From Prauserella_A sp040645195 (lineage in GTDB: Bacteria > Actinomycetota > Actinomycetes > Mycobacteriales > Pseudonocardiaceae), in contig NZ_JBEYXW010000006.1 of assembly GCF_040645195.1 (NCBI RefSeq), positions 186,001 to 250,000 of the forward strand: 64,000 nucleotides of DNA, given 5' to 3'. This document shows, one piece after another, positions 18,157 to 28,831 of this stretch. How positions within the stretch are numbered: position 1 is the first letter of the stretch; each line of letters begins with the position of its first letter. The translations under genes were made by a program, and so were the position numbers. Below the pieces are notes generated by a model that saw only the letters and a list, made by a program, of their open reading frames with translations, did not search any database and was not told the origin of the DNA.

Positions 18157-20007
18157 TCAGTTGCGTTGCGCGATGAGCGCGGCGATCTCCGCTCCGCTGG
18201 CCGCACCGCCGTAGAGCTCGCCCCGCCCGGCGACGATCCCGAGCTCCCGCAGGCGGCGCGCGTGCTCCGGGGTGTGCACGCCTTCCGCGCCGATCCGCTT
18301 CACGCCGAGTTGTCGGGCTCGCTCCAGCAGCGTGGTGAGGTTCTTGCGTGCGGTGTCGGCCTCGGCGCCCTCGGCTGCGAGCGCTTCGATCAGCGGGCCG
18401 GACAGGATGACGAAGCCGACCGGCAGGTTGTGGGCGTGGATCAGCTCGAGATCCGCCGCGCCGGACACGGCGAGGGTGATTTTGACGTCCAGCTCCGAGA
18501 GAACGGCGAGGGTCTCCAGCACCTCACCGCGCGGGTCGATCAACGCGATGCTGTCGGTGCAGATGCGCAGTTTCTGCGGTGGTAGCTGAGTGCGTTCCAG
18601 CTCGTCGCGGATGATGCCCACCAGGTTGGGGTCGATGGCGAGCCGGTTCGGCAACCGCACGCACAGGTCCGGCGCGGTGGGAAAGCCGTGATGCCATGCG
18701 GCAGCGTCCGACAGTGACTGGGTGAGTAGCCACCGGCCGAGGTTGAGCGTCATCCCCGTGGTGTCGGCGAGTGGGTAGAACTCCTCGGGCCGCAGCATGC
18801 CGTGCTCGGGGTGGTTCCAGCGCAGCACCGCGTTGACGACGGCGATCTCCTCGCTGCCGTCCAGTTTCACGGTCGGCTGGTACTCCAGCTCGAACTCGCC
18901 GTTCTCCAGTGCCCCGCCGATGACGGCGCCGATCTTGTAGCGGCGCCGGTCACGGTTGTCCAGCTCGGCTTCGAACAGCATCCATTGCGCGCGGCCGTTC
19001 TCCTTGGCCCGATGCAGCGTGATCTCGGCGGCGCGGTGCAGGCCCTCCGGGGTGCGGCCCTTGATGTCCTGCACGACGATGCCGACGCTCACGCTGACCC
19101 CGATGCCACGGTTGTCGACGTAGACCGGCTCGGCGAGGTCGGCCATCACGTCCTCGACGAGGTCGATCACCGCGGCGCTGGTCAACTGCCCGCGCATGAG
19201 CACCGCGAACCCGTCGCCGGAGATCCGGGCGACGAATGCGTCCTGCTGGGCGAAGGCAGCCTTCAGCTTGCGGCCGACATGGCCGAGCACTGTGTCGGCC
19301 GCGCCGGACCCGAGCCCGTCGTTGATCACCTTGAAGCCGTCGATGTCGAGGTAGACCAGCGCGATCTGGTCGTCCTCGGGTGCGCCGAGGCTGGCCTCGA
19401 GCGTGGTGAAGAAGCTCTTCACGTTCGGCAGGCCGGTGAGCGGGTCCTGAATGTTCTGCTTGCGCAGCGCCTCGCGAAGCAGGCTGAGTTCGCTGACGTC
19501 CTCGACGATCAGCACCGGGTACACCGAGCCGGGTCGGTCGCCGGGCAGGCCGGCGACCGTGATGTCGGCGCGCAGCAGGCCCTCCTCGGCGTGGCCGAGC
19601 TCGACCTGTTCCCGGCGCTGGGTCCGGCCCAGTACGCGCAGCTCCGCCAGCGCCTTGCTGATCACCTCGATGTCCTCCTCGGCGGCGCCGAGTTCGGTGA
19701 GCGCGGTGCCGGTCAGGTCCTCGGGCCGGTGGCCGAGCAGCCGTGTGAACGCCGGGTTGGTGTCGAGGATGTCGCCGGCCTCATCGGCCAGCACCACCCC
19801 GTTGGGCGACGCCGAGTAGAGGCCCGCGAAGCGGCGCATGGCCGCATCCTTGGCTACCGCCGCCTGTGCGTGTGCCTCCTCGGCCACCGCGACCAGGATG
19901 GGCTCCAGCTCGGCGGCGGGGAGAGCCACCCCTTCCGTGCCGGCCAGCTGAGTCGCCCACCGCCGGGCGATGTCCACCAACCCTGGTGTGTCACCAGGTT
20001 CGGGCAC
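18157..20007 (-). CDS. PAS-GGDEF-EAL protein with both catalytic motifs degenerate
   Basis: Domains in order over 616 residues: N-terminal helical part, PAS-like domain (about 60-175), GGDEF-like domain (about 190-345) and EAL-like domain (about 365-610). The GGDEF signature reads SGDGF, with the metal-binding glutamate lost. In the EAL half, the EAL triplet is NAV (VVNAVLRWNHPEHG), the usual DDFGTG loop is AVSGAA, and the terminal EGVET is EGVHT. Catalysis for synthesis or hydrolysis of c-di-GMP is therefore unlikely; binding or scaffolding is more probable. The GTG at 20007 has GGAGAGG upstream; the longer open frame to 20265 lacks such a site. It is probably monocistronic. Confidence 0.88.
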   Translation of the reverse strand: MPEPGDTPGLVDIARRWATQLAGTEGVALPAAELEPILVAVAEEAHAQAAVAKDAAMRRFAGLYSASPNGVVLADEAGDILDTNPAFTRLLGHRPEDLTGTALTELGAAEEDIEVISKALAELRVLGRTQRREQVELGHAEEGLLRADITVAGLPGDRPGSVYPVLIVEDVSELSLLREALRKQNIQDPLTGLPNVKSFFTTLEASLGAPEDDQIALVYLDIDGFKVINDGLGSGAADTVLGHVGRKLKAAFAQQDAFVARISGDGFAVLMRGQLTSAAVIDLVEDVMADLAEPVYVDNRGIGVSVSVGIVVQDIKGRTPEGLHRAAEITLHRAKENGRAQWMLFEAELDNRDRRRYKIGAVIGGALENGEFELEYQPTVKLDGSEEIAVVNAVLRWNHPEHGMLRPEEFYPLADTTGMTLNLGRWLLTQSLSDAAAWHHGFPTAPDLCVRLPNRLAIDPNLVGIIRDELERTQLPPQKLRICTDSIALIDPRGEVLETLAVLSELDVKITLAVSGAADLELIHAHNLPVGFVILSGPLIEALAAEGAEADTARKNLTTLLERARQLGVKRIGAEGVHTPEHARRLRELGIVAGRGELYGGAASGAEIAALIAQRN

Positions 20008-20221
20008 CGTGCACCTCTCCGAAGGGTTGATGACCGGCGTGTGGCCGGCGCGGCTGATGATCAGCATACGCAGGCCCTGGAAGGGCCCGGAGCCCCGCAA
20101 CCGCATCATGCACACGGCATGGTGTCTACCGTCCGTCCGAGTGGTGCGCACGCTCAGATGCTGACTGTCCGTGATCATCGGCGGTGGAGCCTGATAGGCA
20201 GCGTGGCAACGTAGGAGCGAC

Positions 20222-21688
20222 TCAGTGACTCGTCGCATAGACCCGGAAGTCGGCGAGGTCGACACGGCGGGTGCGGCTGCGGTACTCGTGGGTGCGGCCG
20301 GGCCAGTTCGCGACGATCCGGCCGTGCTCGTTGCGGTACCAGCTGCTGCAGCGCGACCACACCGAGTGCGCGAGCCTGCCCTGTACCTCGTCGTCCCAGG
20401 CTTGCTCCGCCTCGGGGCGGACGTCGAGGTAGCGGCCGGGGTGGTCGGCGAGCCTGCGTACGGCGTCGGCGATGTAACGCGCCTGGCTCTCCAGCATGTA
20501 GAGGATCGAGCTGCCGCCGAGGTTGGTGTTGGGGCCGTACATCAGGAACATGTTGGGGAAGCGGGGAACCGTGATGCCCAGGTGCGCTCGTGGGCCGTCT
20601 CGCCAGGCGTCGCTGAGCAGCCTGCCGGCGAGACCGCGGATCGTCATGGGGGCTAGCAGTTCCTGTGTGGCGAAGCCGGTTCCGTAGATGATGACGTCGG
20701 CCTCGTGGAGAGTCCCGTCCGCTGTTCGTACGCCCCGCGGGGTCACCTCGACGATCTTCTCCGTGACGAGGTCCACAGTGGATTCTGTGAGGGCGGGAAG
20801 GTAGTCGTTGCTGAACAGGATCCGTTTGCAGCCCAAGGCGTAGTCCGGCGTGAGCTTGCGGCGCAGGTCGGGGTCGGCGACCTGAGAACGCAGGCGTTTT
20901 CGGGTCTGCCACAGGAAGATCCGCGTGAGAGCAGGCCACTTCGACAGCGCCTGCTGTGCAAACTCGCCGTAGAGCCAGAAACTGAGCCGGTCGAGTGACT
21001 GCAGTAGTGGCAGTGTCCGGAAAGCCTTGTGCTGCCACGGTGTGTAGACACGGTCGCGTTTGGGCATGATGTACTGCGCCGAGCGCTGGAACACCGTCAG
21101 CCGCGCCACGCGGGGCTGAATCCTGGGTACGAACTGGACGGCGCTCGCACCGGTGCCGATGACGGCAACCCGCTTGCCGGTCAGCTCGCAGTCGTGATCC
21201 CACTGTGCGGAGTGGAAAGACGGGCCTGCGAAGCTGTCAATACCTGGTATGTCCGGGTAGGACGGTCGGGACAGCTGCCCGGTGGCGGGGATGAGCACGC
21301 GGGTGGCGTATTCCTCGCCACCCGCGGTCCGCACGCGCCATTCCGCGTTGCCGCTGTCGAACTCCGCCGAGACGACCTCGCTGTCGAACCGGAGGTGCGC
21401 GAGCAGGCCGTGTCGCCGCGCGGTGCGCCGCAGGTAGGCGTGGATGTCGGGCTGCCAGGCGTAGCGGCGGGGCCAGGCGTGGTTGCGCTCGAACGAGAAC
21501 GAGTACAACGGCGACGGTACGTCACAGCCTGATCCGGGGTAGGTGTTCTCGCGCCAGACACCGCCGAGATCCGCGGCCTTCTCCAGTACGACGAAGTCGT
21601 GCATGCCCGCGCGACGCAGCTCGGCCGCGATGGCGACACCGCCGAATCCGGCGCCGACGATGAGGGCGGTCGTGCGGATCATGGTCAT
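20222..21688 (-). CDS. Flavin-containing monooxygenase, Baeyer-Villiger type
   Basis: This NADPH- and FAD-dependent monooxygenase of 488 residues has the FAD motif GAGFGGVAIA near residue 11, the NADPH motif GTGASAVQ near 177, and between them the Baeyer-Villiger fingerprint FAGPSFHSAQW (FxGxxxHxxxW). A second conserved segment, YGTGFAT, lies near 335. Substrates of the family are ketones or heteroatom compounds. It is next to the Atu-like acyl-CoA cluster and could feed ketone- or aldehyde-derived acids into it, but the 108-bp gap and its own orientation leave this as inference. Confidence 0.9.
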   Translation of the reverse strand: MTMIRTTALIVGAGFGGVAIAAELRRAGMHDFVVLEKAADLGGVWRENTYPGSGCDVPSPLYSFSFERNHAWPRRYAWQPDIHAYLRRTARRHGLLAHLRFDSEVVSAEFDSGNAEWRVRTAGGEEYATRVLIPATGQLSRPSYPDIPGIDSFAGPSFHSAQWDHDCELTGKRVAVIGTGASAVQFVPRIQPRVARLTVFQRSAQYIMPKRDRVYTPWQHKAFRTLPLLQSLDRLSFWLYGEFAQQALSKWPALTRIFLWQTRKRLRSQVADPDLRRKLTPDYALGCKRILFSNDYLPALTESTVDLVTEKIVEVTPRGVRTADGTLHEADVIIYGTGFATQELLAPMTIRGLAGRLLSDAWRDGPRAHLGITVPRFPNMFLMYGPNTNLGGSSILYMLESQARYIADAVRRLADHPGRYLDVRPEAEQAWDDEVQGRLAHSVWSRCSSWYRNEHGRIVANWPGRTHEYRSRTRRVDLADFRVYATSH

Positions 21689-21796
21689 CTGGCAAAGGCT
21701 AGGACCACAGTGGCCATTGCTCCAGTGAGCGGGACGCCTTCACCCGGTCGCCGGAGCCCCGGGGTGGTTCAGGCGCCGAACCGGAGCCCCACAAGC

Positions 21797-22627
21797 TCAC
21801 GGGTCTTGGCGCCAGGGGAGGAATCCGGGCTGGTCGGTGTTGGCGCTCAGGCGAAACTCCGGCTGGCGCTTCTGCAGGAACGACAGGACACCTTCGACCG
21901 CATCCGGATTGGTCCCGATGGTGGCGATGAGCTTGGAGTCCAGCTCGTGCACCGGGAACGGAGAGTCCACTCCGGACATCCGGTAGAGCAGCTGGCGGGT
22001 AACGGCCACGGACACCGGGGCTGTGTTGGCCACCAGGTCGGCGGCCAGCTCGTAGGCGGCGTCCAGCAGCCGCTCCGGCGGGTGCAGGCTGTGCACGAGC
22101 CCCGCGGCATGCGCCTCCTCGGCGCCGAACACCCGGCCGCTGATCATCCAGTCCAGCGCCCGGCCCATGCCGACGAGGCGCGGTAGGAACCACGCCGAGG
22201 CGCCCTCGGGATAGATCCCGCGCCGGACGAACACGAAACCGAACCGTGCGTCGGTGGCGGCCAGCCGGTAGTCGGCGGACAGGGTGACGGTGATGCCGGC
22301 GCCGATGGCGGCGCCGCGGAGGGCGGCGATGACGGGTTTGTTCATTGCGAAGATCCGTTTCGAGCACCGTCCGGCAGGCTCCTGCCATTCGGGGGAGGAG
22401 TCGAAGTCGAACCCGCCCCCGGACAGATCGGCGCCGACCGAGAAGTGGCGGCCCTCGCCGGTGAGCACAACGACCCGGACGTCCTCATCGGCGTCCGCCC
22501 GGTCGAGCGCGGCCGTCAGCTCGTCGGCCATGCGCATGGTGTAGCCGTTGCGTGCGTGTGGCCGGTTCAGCGCGATCGTGGCCACCCGATCGGCTACCCG
22601 GTACGTGATGTCGGTGTAGTCCCCCAC
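21797..22627 (-). CDS. Enoyl-CoA hydratase/isomerase family protein
   Basis: This crotonase-fold enzyme of 276 residues adds water to an enoyl-CoA or performs a related step. The oxyanion-hole segments are HFSVGADLSG near residue 57 and ALRGAAIGAGITVTLSADYR near 98-117, and a glutamate sits at RRGIYPEGASAWFLPRL near 138. The GTG at 22627 is preceded by GGGAGA; the longer reading to 22933 would run over the divergent gene. It shares a 145-bp divergent promoter region, with a palindrome, with the AtuA-carboxylase operon, so it probably belongs to that pathway (compare AtuE, isohexenylglutaconyl-CoA hydratase). Confidence 0.9.
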   Translation of the reverse strand: MGDYTDITYRVADRVATIALNRPHARNGYTMRMADELTAALDRADADEDVRVVVLTGEGRHFSVGADLSGGGFDFDSSPEWQEPAGRCSKRIFAMNKPVIAALRGAAIGAGITVTLSADYRLAATDARFGFVFVRRGIYPEGASAWFLPRLVGMGRALDWMISGRVFGAEEAHAAGLVHSLHPPERLLDAAYELAADLVANTAPVSVAVTRQLLYRMSGVDSPFPVHELDSKLIATIGTNPDAVEGVLSFLQKRQPEFRLSANTDQPGFLPWRQDP

Positions 22628-22700
22628 GAAGGTCTCCCACGGTCGTCGGTGACGGCAACGGTAGTTCCCCACCTGCTTGCTGGCTAGCTGCCAACAAAAA

Positions 22701-22716
22701 CAAGCGAGCGTGCTTG
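22701..22716. promoter_or_regulatory. Palindromic operator in the divergent promoter of the Atu-like cluster
   Basis: CAAGCGAGCGTGCTTG has perfect 5-bp arms around a 6-bp centre, and flanking A- and T-runs extend the dyad to about 22696-22721. It is midway between the hydratase (start 22627) and the TIGR03084 gene (start 22773), the natural place for a TetR dimer to control both sides. The TetR gene at 30300 that ends the operon is the obvious candidate. Confidence 0.6.
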
Positions 22717-22772
22717 ATTTTTCCGCGAGCGTGGTGCGACGCTGGGCCAAGACAGCCCGAGGAGGTGCTGGC

Positions 22773-23564
22773 GTGGCGGATCTGACGGCGATCCTGGACG
22801 ATCTCGGCGCGGAGAGCTGGGAGGTCGACGGCCTCGTGGCCACCCTGCCGCCCGACCAATGGCGCCTACCGACCCCGGCGCCCGGCTGGACCATCGCCCA
22901 CCAGATCGCCCATCTCGCGTGGACCGATCGCAAGGCGCTCCTCGCGGCGCGCGCGCCCGACGACTTCGGCGACGAGTACCAGTGCGCACTGGCCGCGGGC
23001 GGGGACTACATCGACGAGGGTGCCGCCGAGGGCGCCGGTCAGCCGGTTCCGGACCTCCTGGCGCAGTGGCGGCAGGACCGCGCGGAGCTCAGCGCGGCAC
23101 TGGCGGCGCTGCCCGCGGGGACACGGCTGCCCTGGTACGGCTTGCCGATGAGCGCGGCATCGATGGCCACCGGCCGCATGATGGAGACCTGGGCACACGG
23201 CCAGGACATCGCCGACACGCTCGGTGCCGAGCGGCGCCCCACGGCGCGGCTGCGGCACATCGCCCGGTTCGGCGTGCGCACCAGGGACTTCTCCTTCCAG
23301 CTCCATTCGCTGGCGCCGCCGGAGGAGGAGTTCCGGGTGGAGCTCACCGCACCGGACGGCAGCACCTGGGCGTTCGGCCCCGAGGACGCGGCCCAGCGTG
23401 TCACCGGCAGTGCGCTCGGCTTCTGCCTGGTGGTGACGCAGCGACGCCATCTCGCCGACACCGATGTCCGGGCCACTGGTGCCGGAGCCGGGCAGTGGCT
23501 CGGCATCGCGCAGGCCTTCGCCGGGCTGCCAGGGCGGGGACGCGAACCCGGGCAGTTCACATGA
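22773..23564 (+). CDS. TIGR03084 family metal-binding protein (DinB/MDMPI-like)
   Basis: The 263-residue protein has the DinB/mycothiol-dependent maleylpyruvate isomerase-like fold. Metal-binding histidines appear in WTIAHQIAHLAWTD near residue 45 and in METWAHGQDIADTLG near 142. TIGR03084 proteins are typical companions of acyl-CoA catabolic clusters in actinobacteria; the reaction is not established. The GTG at 22773 has GGAGG seven bases upstream. The stop overlaps the next ATG by four bases. A thiol-linked isomerase or hydrolase role is possible but unproven. Confidence 0.85.
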   Translation: MADLTAILDDLGAESWEVDGLVATLPPDQWRLPTPAPGWTIAHQIAHLAWTDRKALLAARAPDDFGDEYQCALAAGGDYIDEGAAEGAGQPVPDLLAQWRQDRAELSAALAALPAGTRLPWYGLPMSAASMATGRMMETWAHGQDIADTLGAERRPTARLRHIARFGVRTRDFSFQLHSLAPPEEEFRVELTAPDGSTWAFGPEDAAQRVTGSALGFCLVVTQRRHLADTDVRATGAGAGQWLGIAQAFAGLPGRGREPGQFT

Positions 23565-25246
23565 TCCGGATCGGCAACGCGTCCGGGTTCTACGGCGACC
23601 GGTTCTCAGCCGTGCACGAGATGCTCAGCGACGGCCCGCTCGACGTGCTGACCGGCGACTACCTGGCCGAGCTGACCATGCTCATCCTCGGGCGGGACCG
23701 CCTGAAGGACCCCGCCCGCGGCTATGCCAGAACATTCCTGCGCCAGCTCGAGCAGAGTCTCGGGCTCGCCAAGGACAAGGGCGTGCGGATCGTCACCAAC
23801 GCCGGGGGCCTCAATCCGGCTGGGCTGGCTGAGGCGGTGCGCGAACTGGCAGGACGGCTCGGTATCGAGATCGCCGTCGCCCACGTCGAGGGTGACGATC
23901 TGCTGCCACGCGCGGGCGAGCTCGGCCTTGGCGAGCCGCTCACCGCGAATGCCTACCTCGGCGCCTGGGGCATCGCCGAATGCCTGCGGGCCGGTGCCGA
24001 TGTGGTGGTCACCGGCCGGGTCACCGACGCGTCGGTGGTCGTCGGCCCTGCCGCCGCCCACTTCGGCTGGGCACGTGAGGACTACGACGCGCTCGCCGGT
24101 GCCGTCGCCGCCGGTCACGTCATCGAATGCGGTACGCAGGCCACCGGCGGGAACTACGCGTTCTTCACCGAGCACACGCTGGGGGTCCCCGGCTTCCCGA
24201 TCGCCGAGATCCATGCCGACGGGTCGAGCGTGATCACCAAGCATGCGGGCACCGGCGGCGTCGTCGACGTCGGCACCGTCACCGCACAGCTGCTGTACGA
24301 GATCGGCGGCGCCCGCTACGCCGGACCCGACGTCACCGCACGCTTCGACACGGTCGAGCTCGCCCAGGACGGTCCCGACCGGGTGCGCCTGAGCGGCGTC
24401 CGCGGCGAGCCACCACCACCGGCATTGAAGGTGGGCCTCAACCGGCTCGGCGGGTTCCGCAACGAGGTGACATTCGTCCTCACGGGACTCGACATCGAAG
24501 CGAAGGCGGCGCTGGTCCGCGAGCAGCTCGAGGCCGCCCTGACCGGCGGCAGGCCCGCCGATATCCGTTGGACGCTCGCGCGTACCGACCACGAGGACGC
24601 GCCGACCGAGGAGACCGCGAGCGCGCTGCTGCACTGCGCGGTCAAAGACGCCGATCCCCAGGTCGCCGGGCGTGCGTTCAGCGGTGCCGCGATCGAGCTG
24701 GCGCTGGCCGGCTACCCGGGCTTCCATGTGACGGCGCCGCCCGCGGACGCGGCGCCCCACGGCGTCTACACGGCGGCCTTTGTCGGCGCAGGCGAGGTGC
24801 CCCACGTCGCCGTGCTGCCGGACGGCTCACGCATCGACGTACCGGCCCCTGCGCGAACCCGAACAGTGTCCGAAGTGGACGAACCGCTGTTACCGCAGCC
24901 TTTGCCTGCCGGTCCGGTGCGCCGGGCCCCGCTCGGACTGGTCGCCGGCGCGCGTAGCGGGGACAAGGGCGGCGACGCCAACGTCGGCGTGTGGGTGCGT
25001 TCGGAGCAGGCCTGGCGCTGGCTCGTGCATACCCTCACCGTCGCCGAACTGCGGCGGTTGCTGCCGGAGACCGAGCGGCTGCCTGTGCGCCGCTACGTGC
25101 TGCCGAACCTGCGCGCCGTCAACTTCGTGATCGACGGGCTGCTCGGCGAAGGCGTAGCGGCGCGGGCGCGGTTCGACCCGCAGGCCAAGGCGCTCGGCGA
25201 GTGGCTGCGCAGCAGGCACCTCGACATCCCGGAGGTGCTGTTGTGA
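23561..25246 (+). CDS. atuA: AtuA-like protein (DUF1446), acyclic terpene utilisation family
   Basis: This is a 561-residue protein of the AtuA family (DUF1446), required for citronellol/geraniol catabolism in Pseudomonas but with no agreed reaction. Family landmarks are IRIGNASGFYGDR at the start, NAGGLNPAGLAEAV near residue 85, VVTGRVTDASVVVGP near 150 and GTQATGGNYAFF near 190. The C-terminal 100 residues form a second domain, LGLVAGARSGDKGGDANVG, that some relatives carry as a separate small protein. ATGA overlap with TIGR03084 and GTGA overlap with the carboxylase gene show tight coupling. Confidence 0.88.
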   Translation: MIRIGNASGFYGDRFSAVHEMLSDGPLDVLTGDYLAELTMLILGRDRLKDPARGYARTFLRQLEQSLGLAKDKGVRIVTNAGGLNPAGLAEAVRELAGRLGIEIAVAHVEGDDLLPRAGELGLGEPLTANAYLGAWGIAECLRAGADVVVTGRVTDASVVVGPAAAHFGWAREDYDALAGAVAAGHVIECGTQATGGNYAFFTEHTLGVPGFPIAEIHADGSSVITKHAGTGGVVDVGTVTAQLLYEIGGARYAGPDVTARFDTVELAQDGPDRVRLSGVRGEPPPPALKVGLNRLGGFRNEVTFVLTGLDIEAKAALVREQLEAALTGGRPADIRWTLARTDHEDAPTEETASALLHCAVKDADPQVAGRAFSGAAIELALAGYPGFHVTAPPADAAPHGVYTAAFVGAGEVPHVAVLPDGSRIDVPAPARTRTVSEVDEPLLPQPLPAGPVRRAPLGLVAGARSGDKGGDANVGVWVRSEQAWRWLVHTLTVAELRRLLPETERLPVRRYVLPNLRAVNFVIDGLLGEGVAARARFDPQAKALGEWLRSRHLDIPEVLL

Positions 25247-26850
25247 CAACGTTGAGCTCCACAGTGGACACTTCGGGCGCGGAGTTCACTGCGTACCGGG
25301 TGGCCATGCTGACCAAACTGGACGAACTGGAGGCCGAGCACGCGAAAGCCGTCGCGGGTGGCGGGGAGAAGTACGTCGTCCGGCACCGTGCGCGGGGGAA
25401 GTTGCTGGTGCGGGAGCGCATCGAGCTGCTGCTCGACGAGGACGCGCCGTTCCTCGAGCTGTCGCCGCTGGCGGGCTGGGGCAGCGAGTTCCAGGTCGGG
25501 GCCAGCGTGGTCACCGGCATCGGCGTCGTCGAGGGCGTCGAATGCATGATCATCGGCAACGATCCGACCGTGCGGGGCGGTTCGAGTAACCCGTGGACGA
25601 TGCGCAAGATCTTCCGTGCCTCCGACATCGCGCTGGAGAACCGGCTGCCGGTGATCAACCTCGTGGAGTCCGGTGGGGCGGACCTGCCCACACAGAAGGA
25701 GATCTTCATCCCCGGCGGGCGCCTGTTCCGCGACCTCACCCAGCTCTCGGCCGCCGGGATCCCGACGATCACGCTGGTCTTCGGCAACTCCACCGCGGGC
25801 GGCGCCTACGTGCCCGGAATGTCCGACTACGTGGTGATGATCGAGGAACGGTCGAAGGTGTTCCTCGGCGGCCCGCCGCTGGTGAAGATGGCCACCGGCG
25901 AGGAGTCCGACGACGAGTCGCTGGGCGGCGCCGCGATGCACGCCAGAACCTCCGGGCTCGCCGACTACCTGGCACGCGACGAGCCCGACGCCATCCGGAT
26001 CGGCAGGCGCATCGTCAGCAGGCTGAACCGGCGCAAGCTCGGCGAGGCGCCGGGGCCGGTGGTCCCGCCGCGCCACGACGCCGAGGAACTGCTCGGCATC
26101 GTGCCAGACGGGCTCAAGGTCCCGTTCGATCCGCGTGAGGTGCTTGCCAGGGTGGTGGACGGCTCGGCGTTCGACGAGTTCAAGCCGCTGTACGGCAGCA
26201 GCCTCGTGACCGGCTGGGCGCGCGTGCACGGTTATCCGGTCGGGGTGCTCGCCAACGCGCGGGGCATCCTGTTCAGCGAGGAGTCACAGAAGGCCACGCA
26301 GTTCATCCAGCTGGCCAACCAGACCGGCACACCGCTGCTGTTCTTGCACAACACGACCGGCTACATGGTCGGCAGAGCTTACGAGCAGGGCGGCATCATC
26401 AAGCACGGTGCGATGATGATCAACGCTGTCGCCAACAGCAAGGTGCCGCACATCTCGCTCCTGATCGGGGCCTCCTACGGGGCCGGGCACTACGGCATGT
26501 GCGGCCGCGCGTATGACCCGCGGTTCCTGTTCGCGTGGCCGAGCGCCAAATCGGCCGTGATGGGGCCGCAGCAGCTCGCGGGCGTGCTCTCGATCGTCGC
26601 CCGCGCGGCCGCGCAGACCCGCGGTCAGGCCTACGACGAGGACGGTGACGCAGCGCTGCGGGCCGCGGTGGAGGCACAGGTGGAGGCTGAGTCGCTGCCG
26701 ATGTTCCTGTCCGGCCGGCTCTACGACGACGGCGTGATCGACCCGCGCGACACCAGGACCGTGCTCGGCCTGTGCCTTTCCGTCATCCACAACAACCCTG
26801 TCGAGCGTGCCCGGTTCGACGGAACCGGCTTCGGCGTCTTCCGGATGTGA
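25243..26850 (+). CDS. Acyl-CoA carboxylase beta (carboxyltransferase) subunit
   Basis: The carboxyltransferase half moves CO2 from biotin to an acyl-CoA. The 535 residues are co-linear with the methylcrotonyl/geranyl-CoA carboxylase beta group: NPWTMRKIFRASDIA near residue 120, GNSTAGGAYVPGMSDY near 185 and FLHNTTGYMVGRAYEQGGI near 370, followed by the acyl-binding GASYGAGHYGMCGRAY. The GTG at 25243 overlaps the atuA stop. It resembles AtuC or LiuB more than propionyl-CoA carboxylase, but the acyl group cannot be assigned from sequence alone. It works with the next gene as a two-subunit enzyme. Confidence 0.92.
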   Translation: MTTLSSTVDTSGAEFTAYRVAMLTKLDELEAEHAKAVAGGGEKYVVRHRARGKLLVRERIELLLDEDAPFLELSPLAGWGSEFQVGASVVTGIGVVEGVECMIIGNDPTVRGGSSNPWTMRKIFRASDIALENRLPVINLVESGGADLPTQKEIFIPGGRLFRDLTQLSAAGIPTITLVFGNSTAGGAYVPGMSDYVVMIEERSKVFLGGPPLVKMATGEESDDESLGGAAMHARTSGLADYLARDEPDAIRIGRRIVSRLNRRKLGEAPGPVVPPRHDAEELLGIVPDGLKVPFDPREVLARVVDGSAFDEFKPLYGSSLVTGWARVHGYPVGVLANARGILFSEESQKATQFIQLANQTGTPLLFLHNTTGYMVGRAYEQGGIIKHGAMMINAVANSKVPHISLLIGASYGAGHYGMCGRAYDPRFLFAWPSAKSAVMGPQQLAGVLSIVARAAAQTRGQAYDEDGDAALRAAVEAQVEAESLPMFLSGRLYDDGVIDPRDTRTVLGLCLSVIHNNPVERARFDGTGFGVFRM

Positions 26851-26860
26851 GGGCTCGTTC

Positions 26861-28827
<1,967 letters not shown>

Positions 28828-28831
<4 letters not shown>

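Noticed and set aside
22859..25246. A 795-residue AtuA with long N-terminal extension
   Set aside because: The extension is a shadow of the TIGR03084 gene in another frame; the ATG at 23561 overlaps that gene's stop and starts the family domain.
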